Assembly: GCA_050251615.1 (NCBI GenBank)
Contig: JBFWMM010000001.1
Coordinates: 1 to 64,000, forward strand
Origin: Sedimentisphaera sp050251615
GTDB taxonomy: Bacteria > Planctomycetota > Phycisphaerae > Sedimentisphaerales > Sedimentisphaeraceae
Direction of reading: 5' to 3'
DNA: 64,000 bases
Part shown: positions 44,514-52,284 of the stretch, piece by piece
Position numbering within the stretch: position 1 is the stretch's first letter
How the letters are laid out: the number at the start of each line of letters is the position of its first letter
Position numbers and translations under genes: made by a program
The notes under the pieces: generated by a model
The model's input: the letters and a program-made list of their open reading frames with translations, nothing else
Told to the model about the DNA's origin: nothing
Database searches by the model: none

Positions 44514-45431
44514 TTACTCGAAGATTGATTCGAGGAGTTCGTCGAGCGTCTGCGGGATTTCATTCTCCCACATCTTTACGACAACGCCATCCTGAAGCAC
44601 AATCAGAAGCGGCGTGGAGGTTATCCATTCGCGCGGGTTTGTGAGCGAGCCGGTCAGGGCTGTAGTACCGGCGGGTAGAGCGCTCGGCTCCGGACCGCCG
44701 TATGGTGGCAGCTCGATAAAGGCGATTTTGATTCCCTGTTCGCTTAGAATTTCGCTGAATCCATTGTAAACGGGCAGCATCTCAACGCAGGTGTGGCAGT
44801 CGTTGTGATAAAACAGCAGGGCAGAGAGGCCGTCTGAAATCTCGCCGGCTATATCAATTTCGCCGAGATGGCTGAATGCCTCGCCTGTCCATGCGGCCGC
44901 ATCCACCTGCACATACTCATCGGTCTCGCTTGCCGGCGGATAGCTCAGCGCCGTCCAGAGCAGCAATGTCAGCAGGAGGCCCGTAGGCAGGGCGGTACCC
45001 AGCAAATGGTCGATGGCCGGCCATGGCGGCGAAAAGAATTTGTCTTTTTTCGGCCAAAGCGCAATCAACATAATCAAAATCGGCAAATTTATCGCGCATA
45101 CGGTAATCCACGGGTTAACCGCTACCTTTCCGAAACAGCCGCAACTTGACGCGCCTGAAATCGCCTTGTAGAGAGCGTCAGCCGTGAAGACGCCGAACGC
45201 CGCAATGGCGAGCGTCCAGGCAATCTTGCGGAACATTCCGCAGCAGAGCCAGACGGCAAGGCCTGTTATTAGTACGGTTATCGCGATTGTGGCAAGCCTG
45301 CTTTCCAGAATCGTAACCGGCATTATCGGCTCGGTCATCAGCAGCTGGAATTTCATCGCAGCGCTGAAAAGCAGTACTGCGGCTGTTATGTATGCGGCGA
45401 TTCTCCGCGCAAACTCTCCGGTGCTTGTCAT
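44514..45431 (-). CDS. MauE-like membrane protein fused to a thioredoxin-like domain
   Basis: A 305-residue protein. The N-terminal half has four to five membrane helices and the MauE/DoxX-type motif SSCGCFGKVAVNPW (about 93-106). After a further helix comes a periplasmic thioredoxin-like domain with LLFYHNDCHTCVEMLPVYN (CHTC active site). MauE-type proteins and such fusions are thought to handle disulfide exchange or maturation of exported proteins. Its start overlaps the end of larC by four bases, so the two are cotranscribed. Confidence 0.72.
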   Translation of the reverse strand: MTSTGEFARRIAAYITAAVLLFSAAMKFQLLMTEPIMPVTILESRLATIAITVLITGLAVWLCCGMFRKIAWTLAIAAFGVFTADALYKAISGASSCGCFGKVAVNPWITVCAINLPILIMLIALWPKKDKFFSPPWPAIDHLLGTALPTGLLLTLLLWTALSYPPASETDEYVQVDAAAWTGEAFSHLGEIDIAGEISDGLSALLFYHNDCHTCVEMLPVYNGFSEILSEQGIKIAFIELPPYGGPEPSALPAGTTALTGSLTNPREWITSTPLLIVLQDGVVVKMWENEIPQTLDELLESIFE

Positions 45432-46660
45432 TTCGATGCGGCTCCTATGATTCTCATTGCTTCTATGCTTGAAATGTCCATTTCGCGGGCCATCTTCGCG
45501 CAGTCTTCGTACTCGGGCTTGCTGAATACAAGCTCGTCGGCGAGAAAGCCCTGTTTAATGTTTATCTTGTGGCCGCAGGCATCGATCAGCTCGAAACTGC
45601 GCCTGAGTACTTCGCGTTTCACTCTCTGCCAGCGAAGCCCGAGCGTGATTCCGCTGCGCAGAATAGCTTTGCAACTCTCCTGCCGAGCATTGCTTTCGCA
45701 CAAAACGCACAACTTAACCGCAGGGCGGTTCTTCTTCATATAGACAGGCTCCGTCCAGGCGTCCAGCACGCCGCACAGCTTGCCCACCGAGCTTACAAGG
45801 TCGCCGATGGTTTCGCCGCTGGCGTCGTCGATGTTTGTTTCGATGAGGATTGCTTCGTTTTCGGCGCTGTGCCTCTGCAAATCTTCTATCTTTCCGATTG
45901 TCAGCCGAAGCACGTTGGCAATCTGGGCGAAGTCTTTCGTTCCGGCGCCATAGCCGCTTCGCAGGGGCACGTATTCCGGCGGTGCGGCACAAAGACAGAA
46001 ATGCTTGAGCAGCGCAGCGCCTGTGGGCGTGAGCAGCTCCGATTCCACATCACCCGTGCACACTTTCATTCCCTCGATGAGAATTGCCGTGGCAGGCGCC
46101 GGCACAGGCACAACCCCATGCTCGCATTTGACCGTCCCGCTACCAATGGCAACTTTCGGGCAGTATATCGCGCCGAGCCCAAGCTCGTACAAGCCCAGGC
46201 AACACCCTACAACATCCACGATCGAATCAACCGCGCCAACCTCATGGAAATGCACCTTCTCCGGCGTTGTGCCGTGTACTTTCGCCTCTGCCTCACCTAT
46301 CAGACAAAAAACAGCCTTTGCGTTCCGCTTTACCTCACATGGCAGCTTCTCACAGCTGTCTATAAGTGCGATGATGTCGCTGAGATGACGGTGGTGATGA
46401 TGTGAATGCTTATGATTATGCTCGTGGGAGTGGCCGTCGTGGTCGTGATGATGATGATGTGTGTGGATGATCGGGTCAAACTTTTTCGCCCTGATTCCAT
46501 TCTTCATTACCTCTTCAAACTTCAGCCCTTCAAGCTCCTCTATTCCGAGCGAGCCGAGAACCTCGCGAAAGTATTCCTCGCTCACGCCGCAATCTGAAAT
46601 TGCCGCAAGAATCATATCACCCGCAGCGCCGGCGGGGCAGTCAAATACACCTATTTTCAT
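45428..46660 (-). CDS. larC: LarC-type nickel insertion protein (DUF111)
   Basis: A 410-residue LarC, starting MKIGVFDCPAGAAGDMILAA, with VHFHEVGAVDSIVDVVG and ETNIDDASGETIGDL. LarC inserts nickel into the pyridinium-3,5-bisthiocarboxylic acid mononucleotide cofactor used by lactate racemase and its relatives. A His-rich stretch (residues about 66-92) is a probable metal store. It is one continuous frame here, unlike the frameshifted larC1/larC2 of Lactobacillus. larA, larB and larE are not in the window. Confidence 0.92.
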   Translation of the reverse strand: MKIGVFDCPAGAAGDMILAAISDCGVSEEYFREVLGSLGIEELEGLKFEEVMKNGIRAKKFDPIIHTHHHHHDHDGHSHEHNHKHSHHHHRHLSDIIALIDSCEKLPCEVKRNAKAVFCLIGEAEAKVHGTTPEKVHFHEVGAVDSIVDVVGCCLGLYELGLGAIYCPKVAIGSGTVKCEHGVVPVPAPATAILIEGMKVCTGDVESELLTPTGAALLKHFCLCAAPPEYVPLRSGYGAGTKDFAQIANVLRLTIGKIEDLQRHSAENEAILIETNIDDASGETIGDLVSSVGKLCGVLDAWTEPVYMKKNRPAVKLCVLCESNARQESCKAILRSGITLGLRWQRVKREVLRRSFELIDACGHKINIKQGFLADELVFSKPEYEDCAKMAREMDISSIEAMRIIGAASK

Positions 46661-46961
46661 TTTATCCTCAAATCTATAAATGCAAGTTAATCGGCCATTT
46701 GCGAAGATTCAAAATTCAAAAATGGCTCTCTGTGGTTCATAAACTTTGTTCGTTAAGGTTTTAATTTACCACTAAGGCCGCGAAGAGCACGAAGAGAATA
46801 CAATTCTGCCGATGGCAGGCGCAGTATTCCGCTCTCGTTTTTGCTCATTCTTTTCATTACGTTCTTTTATTCTAACATGGAGTTCACGGAGGTACGGAGT
46901 TTTTTTTAATCTTGAATCTGCAATTTTCTCTGTGCCCTCGGCAGTTGCATTTTTCCCTATG
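46661..46961. repeat. Intergenic region with degenerate dispersed repeat
   Basis: About 300 bp between mcsB and larC. It contains a GCCATTT/AAATGGC hairpin (46694-46700 and 46720-46726) around AGATTCAAAATTCAA. A CGCGAAGAGCACGAAG segment near 46779 leads into ATACAATTCTGCCGATGGCA, and a CACGGAGGTACGGAG segment near 46885 leads into a T-run. The same order of motifs recurs at 55463-55605. No gene is seen. Confidence 0.6.
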
Positions 46962-48011
46962 TCAGTTGCTGTCATCCTCAAGCATTACCCTCACAAGACG
47001 CGCCCTGAGCCTGTTTACTTCTCTGTTCAAGGCGGAGAGGCAGTCAAAGTTTTCTTTTCGCAAATTAAGTTTCATTCTTGCAGGCTCAGTGATGGCCATA
47101 TAAACATCAATCTTCAGCGTTTGCGGGCAACCCGCTATACCGGCCAGCGCCCCGAGCCTGAGCGTGCTTGCAATCTCCTGAGCTTCTACGCAGTCAAGCA
47201 ACTTTGCACAGCCTGCCACCGCCAGAGCCTTGCAGACCATATCCTCAAGTTCTTCCCTGTGTTTGCTCACGTAAACCTCACGAGCGCAACGTTCCACCTC
47301 GGCTATCTGATGAACGCCAAGTTCCGTGCGCCAGATTATGTCTTCTTCGCTGAGCCCGAAGTAGCGCTCGTTCTCCACTCTTACAAAAGCGGGGTTGTAT
47401 TCGCCGGCGCTTATAGTGAGCTCGTATTTCCTGATGATTTTCTCTATCTCCTCGCGCATGCTCGAGCTTTGCGAAGCCAGTGGCAGGTGCAGTGCATAAG
47501 ACACTTCAAGCCCGGTGCCGCAGTGGCCGGCTCTTGTGGTGAGGTAGCCGAACTGCGGCTCGAAGCTGTATCCGAGCTTTGCTTCGAGCTTGTCATCAAG
47601 CGCGGAGATCTTCTGCCAGCTCTCGGCGAGTTCGCCATTGCTGTCGGTAACGAGCCTGATATGATCTTCGTCGTTTACAGCCAAGTGTAGCGAGCCGTCA
47701 GAAGAGGTCAGAACAGCTCTGCCGATTGATTTCTTCTTCCAGTTTCTGCTCTTTATGATGCCATTCTCAAAGAACAAATCGGCGAGCATTTTGTGCTCAT
47801 CTGTTTCGGGGAGGTATGTTTTGACGTTGCCAAATTCATCGCAATCGGTAGCGGCTTTACAGATAATGTCCAGTAATTCTCTTTTTTGGGCATTATCAAG
47901 GGTTTTGCGGAAATTGTACCCTGCGACGTTTCTCCTGAGCCCCAAAGTTGATTTGATGATCTCCGGCGGCGAAGAAAAAACAGTGAAATGATGCATATCA
48001 TATTCGTTCAT
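46962..48011 (-). CDS. mcsB: McsB-family guanido phosphotransferase homologue, probably catalytically altered
   Basis: 349 residues aligning end to end with McsB, the protein arginine kinase of Firmicutes. Conserved parts are AVNDEDHIRL (111-120), FGYLTT...GTGL (154-168) and the C-terminal half (GLSEEDI, AEVERCAREVY). Key active-site positions differ. SSRIRLARN at the N-terminus has become KSTLGLRRN (20-28). The catalytic Cys of SCPTNVGTGLRAS is Arg160, with a Cys at 164 instead (TTRAGHCGTGLEVS). The ATP-binding Arg after GTGL is Glu169. It may be a pseudokinase adaptor. Start overlaps the mcsA stop (TAATG). Confidence 0.85.
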   Translation of the reverse strand: MNEYDMHHFTVFSSPPEIIKSTLGLRRNVAGYNFRKTLDNAQKRELLDIICKAATDCDEFGNVKTYLPETDEHKMLADLFFENGIIKSRNWKKKSIGRAVLTSSDGSLHLAVNDEDHIRLVTDSNGELAESWQKISALDDKLEAKLGYSFEPQFGYLTTRAGHCGTGLEVSYALHLPLASQSSSMREEIEKIIRKYELTISAGEYNPAFVRVENERYFGLSEEDIIWRTELGVHQIAEVERCAREVYVSKHREELEDMVCKALAVAGCAKLLDCVEAQEIASTLRLGALAGIAGCPQTLKIDVYMAITEPARMKLNLRKENFDCLSALNREVNRLRARLVRVMLEDDSN

Positions 48012-48505
48012 TACAGCCCCCTTAAGCGGTCTCGCAGGTTTGCGGCAGCCTCATAATCCTCTACTTCGAGTGCCTTTTCCAAATTTTCGGTAAGCGAGAT
48101 CCGCATATTCTCCGAAACCGTTTTTTCGTGACTGTGTGTGGGGAATTTCCCTTTATGCACCACAGGCTCATCAAGGTCGGTTTTGAGCAGGTCGAGGATG
48201 TGATTGTGGAATACGAAATAGTCTTCGGGGCAGCCCAGCTCCGTTTTCATTGTAAATTCATCGTAATGTTCGCCGCACATCGGGCAGGATAGAAGTCCTT
48301 TTTTGCCAAGCTCGCGGCCAACCGTTTTGTTTCTGATTGAATCAATCATCGAGCCGAGAATGTCCTCAAGCGACAGGTTGGTTGTGTTGCTGCTGAACGC
48401 TTTCTTCATGCAGTCTTCGCAAAGGTGTATGTTGCGGCGCTTGCCGCTTATGAACTCGGCCATGTGTATCGTGGCCTGATTCTTACCGCACTTATCACAA
48501 AGCAT
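48011..48505 (-). CDS. mcsA: McsA-like zinc-finger protein with UVR motif
   Basis: A 164-residue McsA homologue. Cys pairs at C3/C6, C29/C32 and C74/C77 are intact; the fourth pair keeps C92 but has Asp95 where the last Cys is expected (GCPED). The C-terminus LEKALEVEDYEAAANLRDRL is the UVR motif. In Firmicutes McsA activates McsB and belongs to the ctsR-mcsA-mcsB-clpC operon; ctsR and clpC are not here. Confidence 0.88.
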   Translation of the reverse strand: MLCDKCGKNQATIHMAEFISGKRRNIHLCEDCMKKAFSSNTTNLSLEDILGSMIDSIRNKTVGRELGKKGLLSCPMCGEHYDEFTMKTELGCPEDYFVFHNHILDLLKTDLDEPVVHKGKFPTHSHEKTVSENMRISLTENLEKALEVEDYEAAANLRDRLRGL

Positions 48506-48530
48506 ATTATTCCTCCGTTGATCACTTCGA

Positions 48531-48890
48531 TCAGTCTTCGCAGTATCTTACGAGACACCCTTTCTCCTCTTCGATTTCTACGTACTCAAGGTCAATGCCG
48601 TTCAGCCGAGCGGCTAAATGGTCGTAGAAAAACTTGCAAATCAGCTCTGTTGTCGGATGTCTGCCCTGGCCGGCGAGATGGAATAAATCCCCACCGACAT
48701 ATTCAATCGTGTCGCTGAGAGCTTTTTTGAACAGCCCGAATTCAAACGCGAAGCCGTTCTCGTCAAGCTCTGCCGCACTCGCACAAACTTTTACGTTCCA
48801 GTCGTGGCCGTGTTTCTCTTCAAGCTGTCCGTCGGGCATCATAACCGCATGCTCGGCGTAAAATGTGTTTTCAACTGTTACTTTGTACAT
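48531..48890 (-). CDS. 6-pyruvoyl-tetrahydropterin synthase / QueD family protein
   Basis: A 119-residue T-fold protein. Zinc ligands are His14 (FYAEHAV), His27 and His29 (EKHGHDWNV); the substrate-recognition segment PTTELICKFFYDHL and the late Glu (YVEIEEE) are present. The catalytic Cys normally located between the first and second zinc His (in QueD and PTPS) is absent: residues 15-26 contain none. The reaction may therefore differ from QueD. Start and coaD stop overlap as TAATG. Confidence 0.82.
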   Translation of the reverse strand: MYKVTVENTFYAEHAVMMPDGQLEEKHGHDWNVKVCASAAELDENGFAFEFGLFKKALSDTIEYVGGDLFHLAGQGRHPTTELICKFFYDHLAARLNGIDLEYVEIEEEKGCLVRYCED

Positions 48891-49387
48891 TATCCCTGTG
48901 ACATTTCTGTCAGTCTTTGTTGCAGTCTGTCGTAAACGAGTTGGGGAATCAGATTCGATACGTCCCCGCCGAGCGTTGCAACTTCCCTTATGAGGGTCGA
49001 GCTGACAAATCCGAACTGCTCGCTCGTCATAATGAATACGGTTTCCACGCCCGCTACCGAACGGTTTGTCATGGCGAGCTGGAATTCGTACTGAACGTCC
49101 GTGAGATTGCGCAGGCCGCGCAGCATCACATCAGCCCTGATCTCGCGAACATACTCAACCGTAAGCCCGCTGTACTTCTGCACGATCACTTCCGGCCTTC
49201 CTGCGAACAGCTCGCGTATCATCTCCACGCGCTCGCTACCCGTAAAAAAAGGCTCCTTTACAGAATTTTCGCCTACCGCGACAACAACGCGCGAAAACAA
49301 CTTGAGTCCGCGCTCGATAACATCAATATGGCCGTTCGTTATCGGGTCGAAAGAGCCCGGGAATACTGCTGTAATATCTTTGTTCAT
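48890..49387 (-). CDS. coaD: Phosphopantetheine adenylyltransferase
   Basis: 165 residues from the ATG at 49387 (MNKDITAVFPGSFDPITNGH), with GGGAG upstream; a longer in-frame start is less likely. The nucleotidyltransferase TxGH-type motif is PITNGHIDVI, with MLRGLRNLTDVQYEFQLA and the C-terminal FVSSTLIREVATLGGDVS. It makes dephospho-CoA from ATP and 4'-phosphopantetheine. It lies 20 bp after the oxidoreductase beta-gamma gene, within a long minus-strand run. Confidence 0.95.
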   Translation of the reverse strand: MNKDITAVFPGSFDPITNGHIDVIERGLKLFSRVVVAVGENSVKEPFFTGSERVEMIRELFAGRPEVIVQKYSGLTVEYVREIRADVMLRGLRNLTDVQYEFQLAMTNRSVAGVETVFIMTSEQFGFVSSTLIREVATLGGDVSNLIPQLVYDRLQQRLTEMSQG

Positions 49388-49407
49388 ATTTCTCCCGCCT
49401 GCCGCAA

Positions 49408-50835
49408 TCAACCGATATTCTCATCGGCCCATTTTATGGCTTCTTCGAGTACCTTCAAATTGAAATCGTACAGTTTTTTGCTTCCGGCGAAGTGGTCTTT
49501 GAACGCCTGTCGGTAAGAGGCGCCTGAGATCCCCGCGGGAAATGCTTCCATAATTACGCCACAGATAAAGGTGTTTGCCGCTTTGACGCTGCCAAGCTCT
49601 TCCGCGCGGCTGCTTGCCGGTACGGCAAGCGCTCGTACGCCTTCGGGAATGTCAATAACCGGTATTGCGTCATCGTAGAGGATTGTGCCGCCAGGCTTTA
49701 CATCATTGATGAATTTTTCCAGAGACGGTTTGTTCATTGCAACCAGAAGATCCGGCTCATTGACAACCGGCGAGCCAATCGGATTGCCCGATACAACAAC
49801 CGAACAGTTTGCCGTTCCGCCGCGCTGCTCAGGGCCATACGAAGGATACCACGAAACGTATTTTGAATCGCAGCAGGCCGCTCTGGCCACCATAATGCCG
49901 AGGCTTAAGATTCCCTGTCCCCCGAAGCCTGCTACTTTCATCGCGAAGCCCGCATAAGATGCATCGGCTACTGCGTCGGGAGCGCTGTAATTTGCAATAT
50001 TGAACTGTGCGTCTATCGCTTCCTTGTTGAAGTTGCTTGTCGTTTGCTCTAAGGGGGTGGTTTCGTCGCTGTTGTCTCTAAGACAGCCCAGAGGAAATTC
50101 CTTCTCCATATGCTCATCGATGAATTCAATGCAGCCGTTTACATCCTGTTTCAGGTTTGTCGGGCAGTTGGAGAGAATCTCAACGAACGCATAGCCCTTC
50201 TTATCGCGCTGGATTTCAAGCGCCTTGCGAATGGCTTTTCTCGCGGAGCGGATTTTCTTCGCGTTCGATACCGATACTCGCTCAATATATACCGGTGCAG
50301 GCAGTGCGTTCAGAATCTCGCACATATGCAGCGGATAGCCCATCCCGTGCGGGTCTCTGCCGGCAGGGCAGGTAACTGTCTTCTCACCTACGAGAGTAGT
50401 GGGGGCCATTTGGCCACCTGTCATGCCGTAAACGGTGTTGTTGATGAAAATAACTGCCATCTTTTCGCCGCGGTTCGCCGCTTGCATCGTTTCGTTGAGT
50501 CCGATGCTGGCCAGGTCTCCGTCGCCTTGATACGAGATTACAACCGCATCCTCGCGCGCGCGGGAAATGCCCGTACCCACGGCTGGTGCGCGGCCGTGAG
50601 CCGCCTGCACATTGCCGCAGTCGAAGTAGTAGTATGCAAATACAGCGCAGCCTACGGGGCTTATCACGATGGAGCGGTCTTGAATACCGAAATCATCCAT
50701 CGCCTCGGCAATGAGCTTATGCACAACGCCATGCCCGCAGCCGGGGCAGTAGTGCGTGGCCGTCGGGGCGGAGCCGCCTTTGCGGGGAAACTCCGCGTAC
50801 AGCGAATCCGGTCTTTTTATTATCTTCTCTGCCAT
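49408..50835 (-). CDS. 2-oxoacid:ferredoxin oxidoreductase, fused beta and gamma subunits
   Basis: A 475-residue fusion. Residues 1-280 are the TPP-binding beta-subunit (THYCPGCGHGVVHKLIAEAM, GDGDLASIGLNETMQAANRG, NNTVYGMTGGQMAPTT). Residues about 295-475 are the gamma-subunit (MKVAGFGGQGILSLGIMVARA, SYGPEQRGGTANCSVV). With the alpha and ferredoxin genes upstream it forms a complete 2-oxoglutarate or branched-chain 2-oxoacid:ferredoxin oxidoreductase, an oxygen-sensitive, CoA-dependent enzyme. The alpha-subunit type (VorB-like) leaves the substrate open. Confidence 0.92.
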   Translation of the reverse strand: MAEKIIKRPDSLYAEFPRKGGSAPTATHYCPGCGHGVVHKLIAEAMDDFGIQDRSIVISPVGCAVFAYYYFDCGNVQAAHGRAPAVGTGISRAREDAVVISYQGDGDLASIGLNETMQAANRGEKMAVIFINNTVYGMTGGQMAPTTLVGEKTVTCPAGRDPHGMGYPLHMCEILNALPAPVYIERVSVSNAKKIRSARKAIRKALEIQRDKKGYAFVEILSNCPTNLKQDVNGCIEFIDEHMEKEFPLGCLRDNSDETTPLEQTTSNFNKEAIDAQFNIANYSAPDAVADASYAGFAMKVAGFGGQGILSLGIMVARAACCDSKYVSWYPSYGPEQRGGTANCSVVVSGNPIGSPVVNEPDLLVAMNKPSLEKFINDVKPGGTILYDDAIPVIDIPEGVRALAVPASSRAEELGSVKAANTFICGVIMEAFPAGISGASYRQAFKDHFAGSKKLYDFNLKVLEEAIKWADENIG

Positions 50836-50845
50836 TTATACATCC

Positions 50846-51895
50846 TTACGCGGACATTTCCGCGATTTTGTCGATAATCATATTGATTGTGATGAGGTTG
50901 CCGCCGAAGCGGTTCACAAGAGCCACTTCCCTGCGGCAGTCTATCGCCAGCTTCACATCATCGCGCATCTGGCCACTGCTCATCTCCACAGACACAAACT
51001 TTACATCCCTCTCGGCGAGTTTTCTCAGCTCATCTTTCGGGAACGGAAACAGCGTTATCGGGCGAAGCACGCCCACCATATACCCCTGCTCGCGTGCGAA
51101 ATCGGCGGCGGTGCGGGAGATTCTGCTGCTGATGCCGTAAGAGACAAGGATGATGTCGGCGTCGTCGGTTTTGTAATGTTCGCAGCGCTGTTCGCTTGCG
51201 GCGATGCCTTCATACTTCTCCTGAAGCTTGTGGTTGAAGTCTTCAAGCTCGTTGAAATCAAGTACGATAGACGAGATCAGATTTCCGCGGGTTTCTCTTG
51301 TGCCTGCGACAGCCCAGCTCTCATCGATCTGCGGCGTTACGGCCTTCTCGGGGAATTTCAGCGGTTCGACCATCTGGCCGATTGTGCCGTCTGCAAGTAC
51401 ATAAACGGGGTTGCGGTATTTGAATGCCAGCTCGAAAGCCAGCATTGTAAAATCGCACATCTCCTGTACGCTGTTCGGGGCGAGCGTGATGCACTTGTAG
51501 TCGCCGTGGCCACCGCCCTTGAGCACCTGATTATAGTCGCTCTGCTCGGGACCGATATTGCCGAGCCCGGGGCCTGCACGCATTATGTCTATGATAACCG
51601 CCGGCAGTTCGCAACCTGCCAGATACGAAACCGCTTCCTGCTTGAGGCTTATGCCAGGGCCGCTGGAAGCCGTCATCACTCTGTGCCCGGCAGACGCGGC
51701 GCCGTAAACCATATTTATTGCCGCTTCTTCGCTTTCAGCCTGGACAAAATTCCTGCCGAGAGCGGGAAAGTGTTTGGAGGCGTCTTCAAGTATTTCGCTG
51801 GCGGGGGTTATGGGGTAGCCGAAGTAGCAGTCGCACCCGGCGTATAAAGCGCCTATAACGGCGGCTGTATTACCCTTTTGAAGTTGAGTTGCCAT
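50846..51895 (-). CDS. 2-oxoacid:ferredoxin oxidoreductase alpha subunit (VorB/KorA-like)
   Basis: A 349-residue alpha-subunit with GNTAAVIGALYAGCDCYFGYPITPASEI at the start, AESEEAAINMVYGAASAGHRVMTASSGPG (pyrimidine-binding domain) and a C-terminal transketolase-like domain (SYGISSRISRTAADFAREQG). It combines with the beta-gamma fusion and the ferredoxin subunit. The gene order ferredoxin-alpha-beta/gamma is that of Vor/Kor operons. Ten bases separate it from the next gene. Confidence 0.92.
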   Translation of the reverse strand: MATQLQKGNTAAVIGALYAGCDCYFGYPITPASEILEDASKHFPALGRNFVQAESEEAAINMVYGAASAGHRVMTASSGPGISLKQEAVSYLAGCELPAVIIDIMRAGPGLGNIGPEQSDYNQVLKGGGHGDYKCITLAPNSVQEMCDFTMLAFELAFKYRNPVYVLADGTIGQMVEPLKFPEKAVTPQIDESWAVAGTRETRGNLISSIVLDFNELEDFNHKLQEKYEGIAASEQRCEHYKTDDADIILVSYGISSRISRTAADFAREQGYMVGVLRPITLFPFPKDELRKLAERDVKFVSVEMSSGQMRDDVKLAIDCRREVALVNRFGGNLITINMIIDKIAEMSA

Positions 51896-51920
51896 TTATT
51901 TCTCCTTGGTACCGTGCGTA

Positions 51921-52172
51921 TCAGGCGCCGGCATCCGTTTTCTTCTTTTCGGGGATATGTATCTCGATGCAGTTAGGCTCGGGGCAGGTGTAGAAGCAGT
52001 TACAGCAGCCTATGCAACCTTCGCCCTTGTATCTGGCAAAGTGATAGCCGCGGTCGTTCAGCTCATCGCCTATCTCCAACACGTTAGTGGGGCAGTCTAT
52101 GATGCACCTGCCGCACTCTTTGCATTCTATCGGGTTTATAACCGGATAGGGCTTATTATCGCCGTTTGACAT
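51921..52172 (-). CDS. 2 x [4Fe-4S] ferredoxin subunit of the oxidoreductase
   Basis: An 83-residue ferredoxin-type protein with two cluster motifs: CKECGRCIIDCP and CIGCCNCFYTCPEPNC. It passes electrons from the TPP enzyme to soluble ferredoxin. It is the first gene of the oxidoreductase unit, with a promoter candidate about 100 bp upstream. Confidence 0.93.
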   Translation of the reverse strand: MSNGDNKPYPVINPIECKECGRCIIDCPTNVLEIGDELNDRGYHFARYKGEGCIGCCNCFYTCPEPNCIEIHIPEKKKTDAGA

Positions 52173-52253
52173 TGTCAGTCCTTTTTCCTTCTATGGTTTT
52201 GGCGTTTGCTCCACCGATGGTTTCTATCTGTTTACTGCTCTCTCTAAAGTATG

Positions 52254-52284
52254 AGTATAGCTTTTTCAATCTTGTTTACAAGAT
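52254..52284 (-). promoter_or_regulatory. Promoter and palindromic operator of the oxidoreductase operon
   Basis: On the minus strand TTGTAA (52281-52276) and TATACT (52259-52254) are 16 bases apart. The -35 box lies within a perfect palindrome ATCTTGT-TT-ACAAGAT (52269-52284), the typical position for a repressor site. The binding protein is unknown; the spacing does not fit a classical Rex site. Confidence 0.5.

Noticed and set aside
52269..52284. Rex operator before the oxidoreductase operon
   Set aside because: Rex sites have TTGTGA half-sites spaced to 18 bases; this palindrome is shorter and has a two-base centre.
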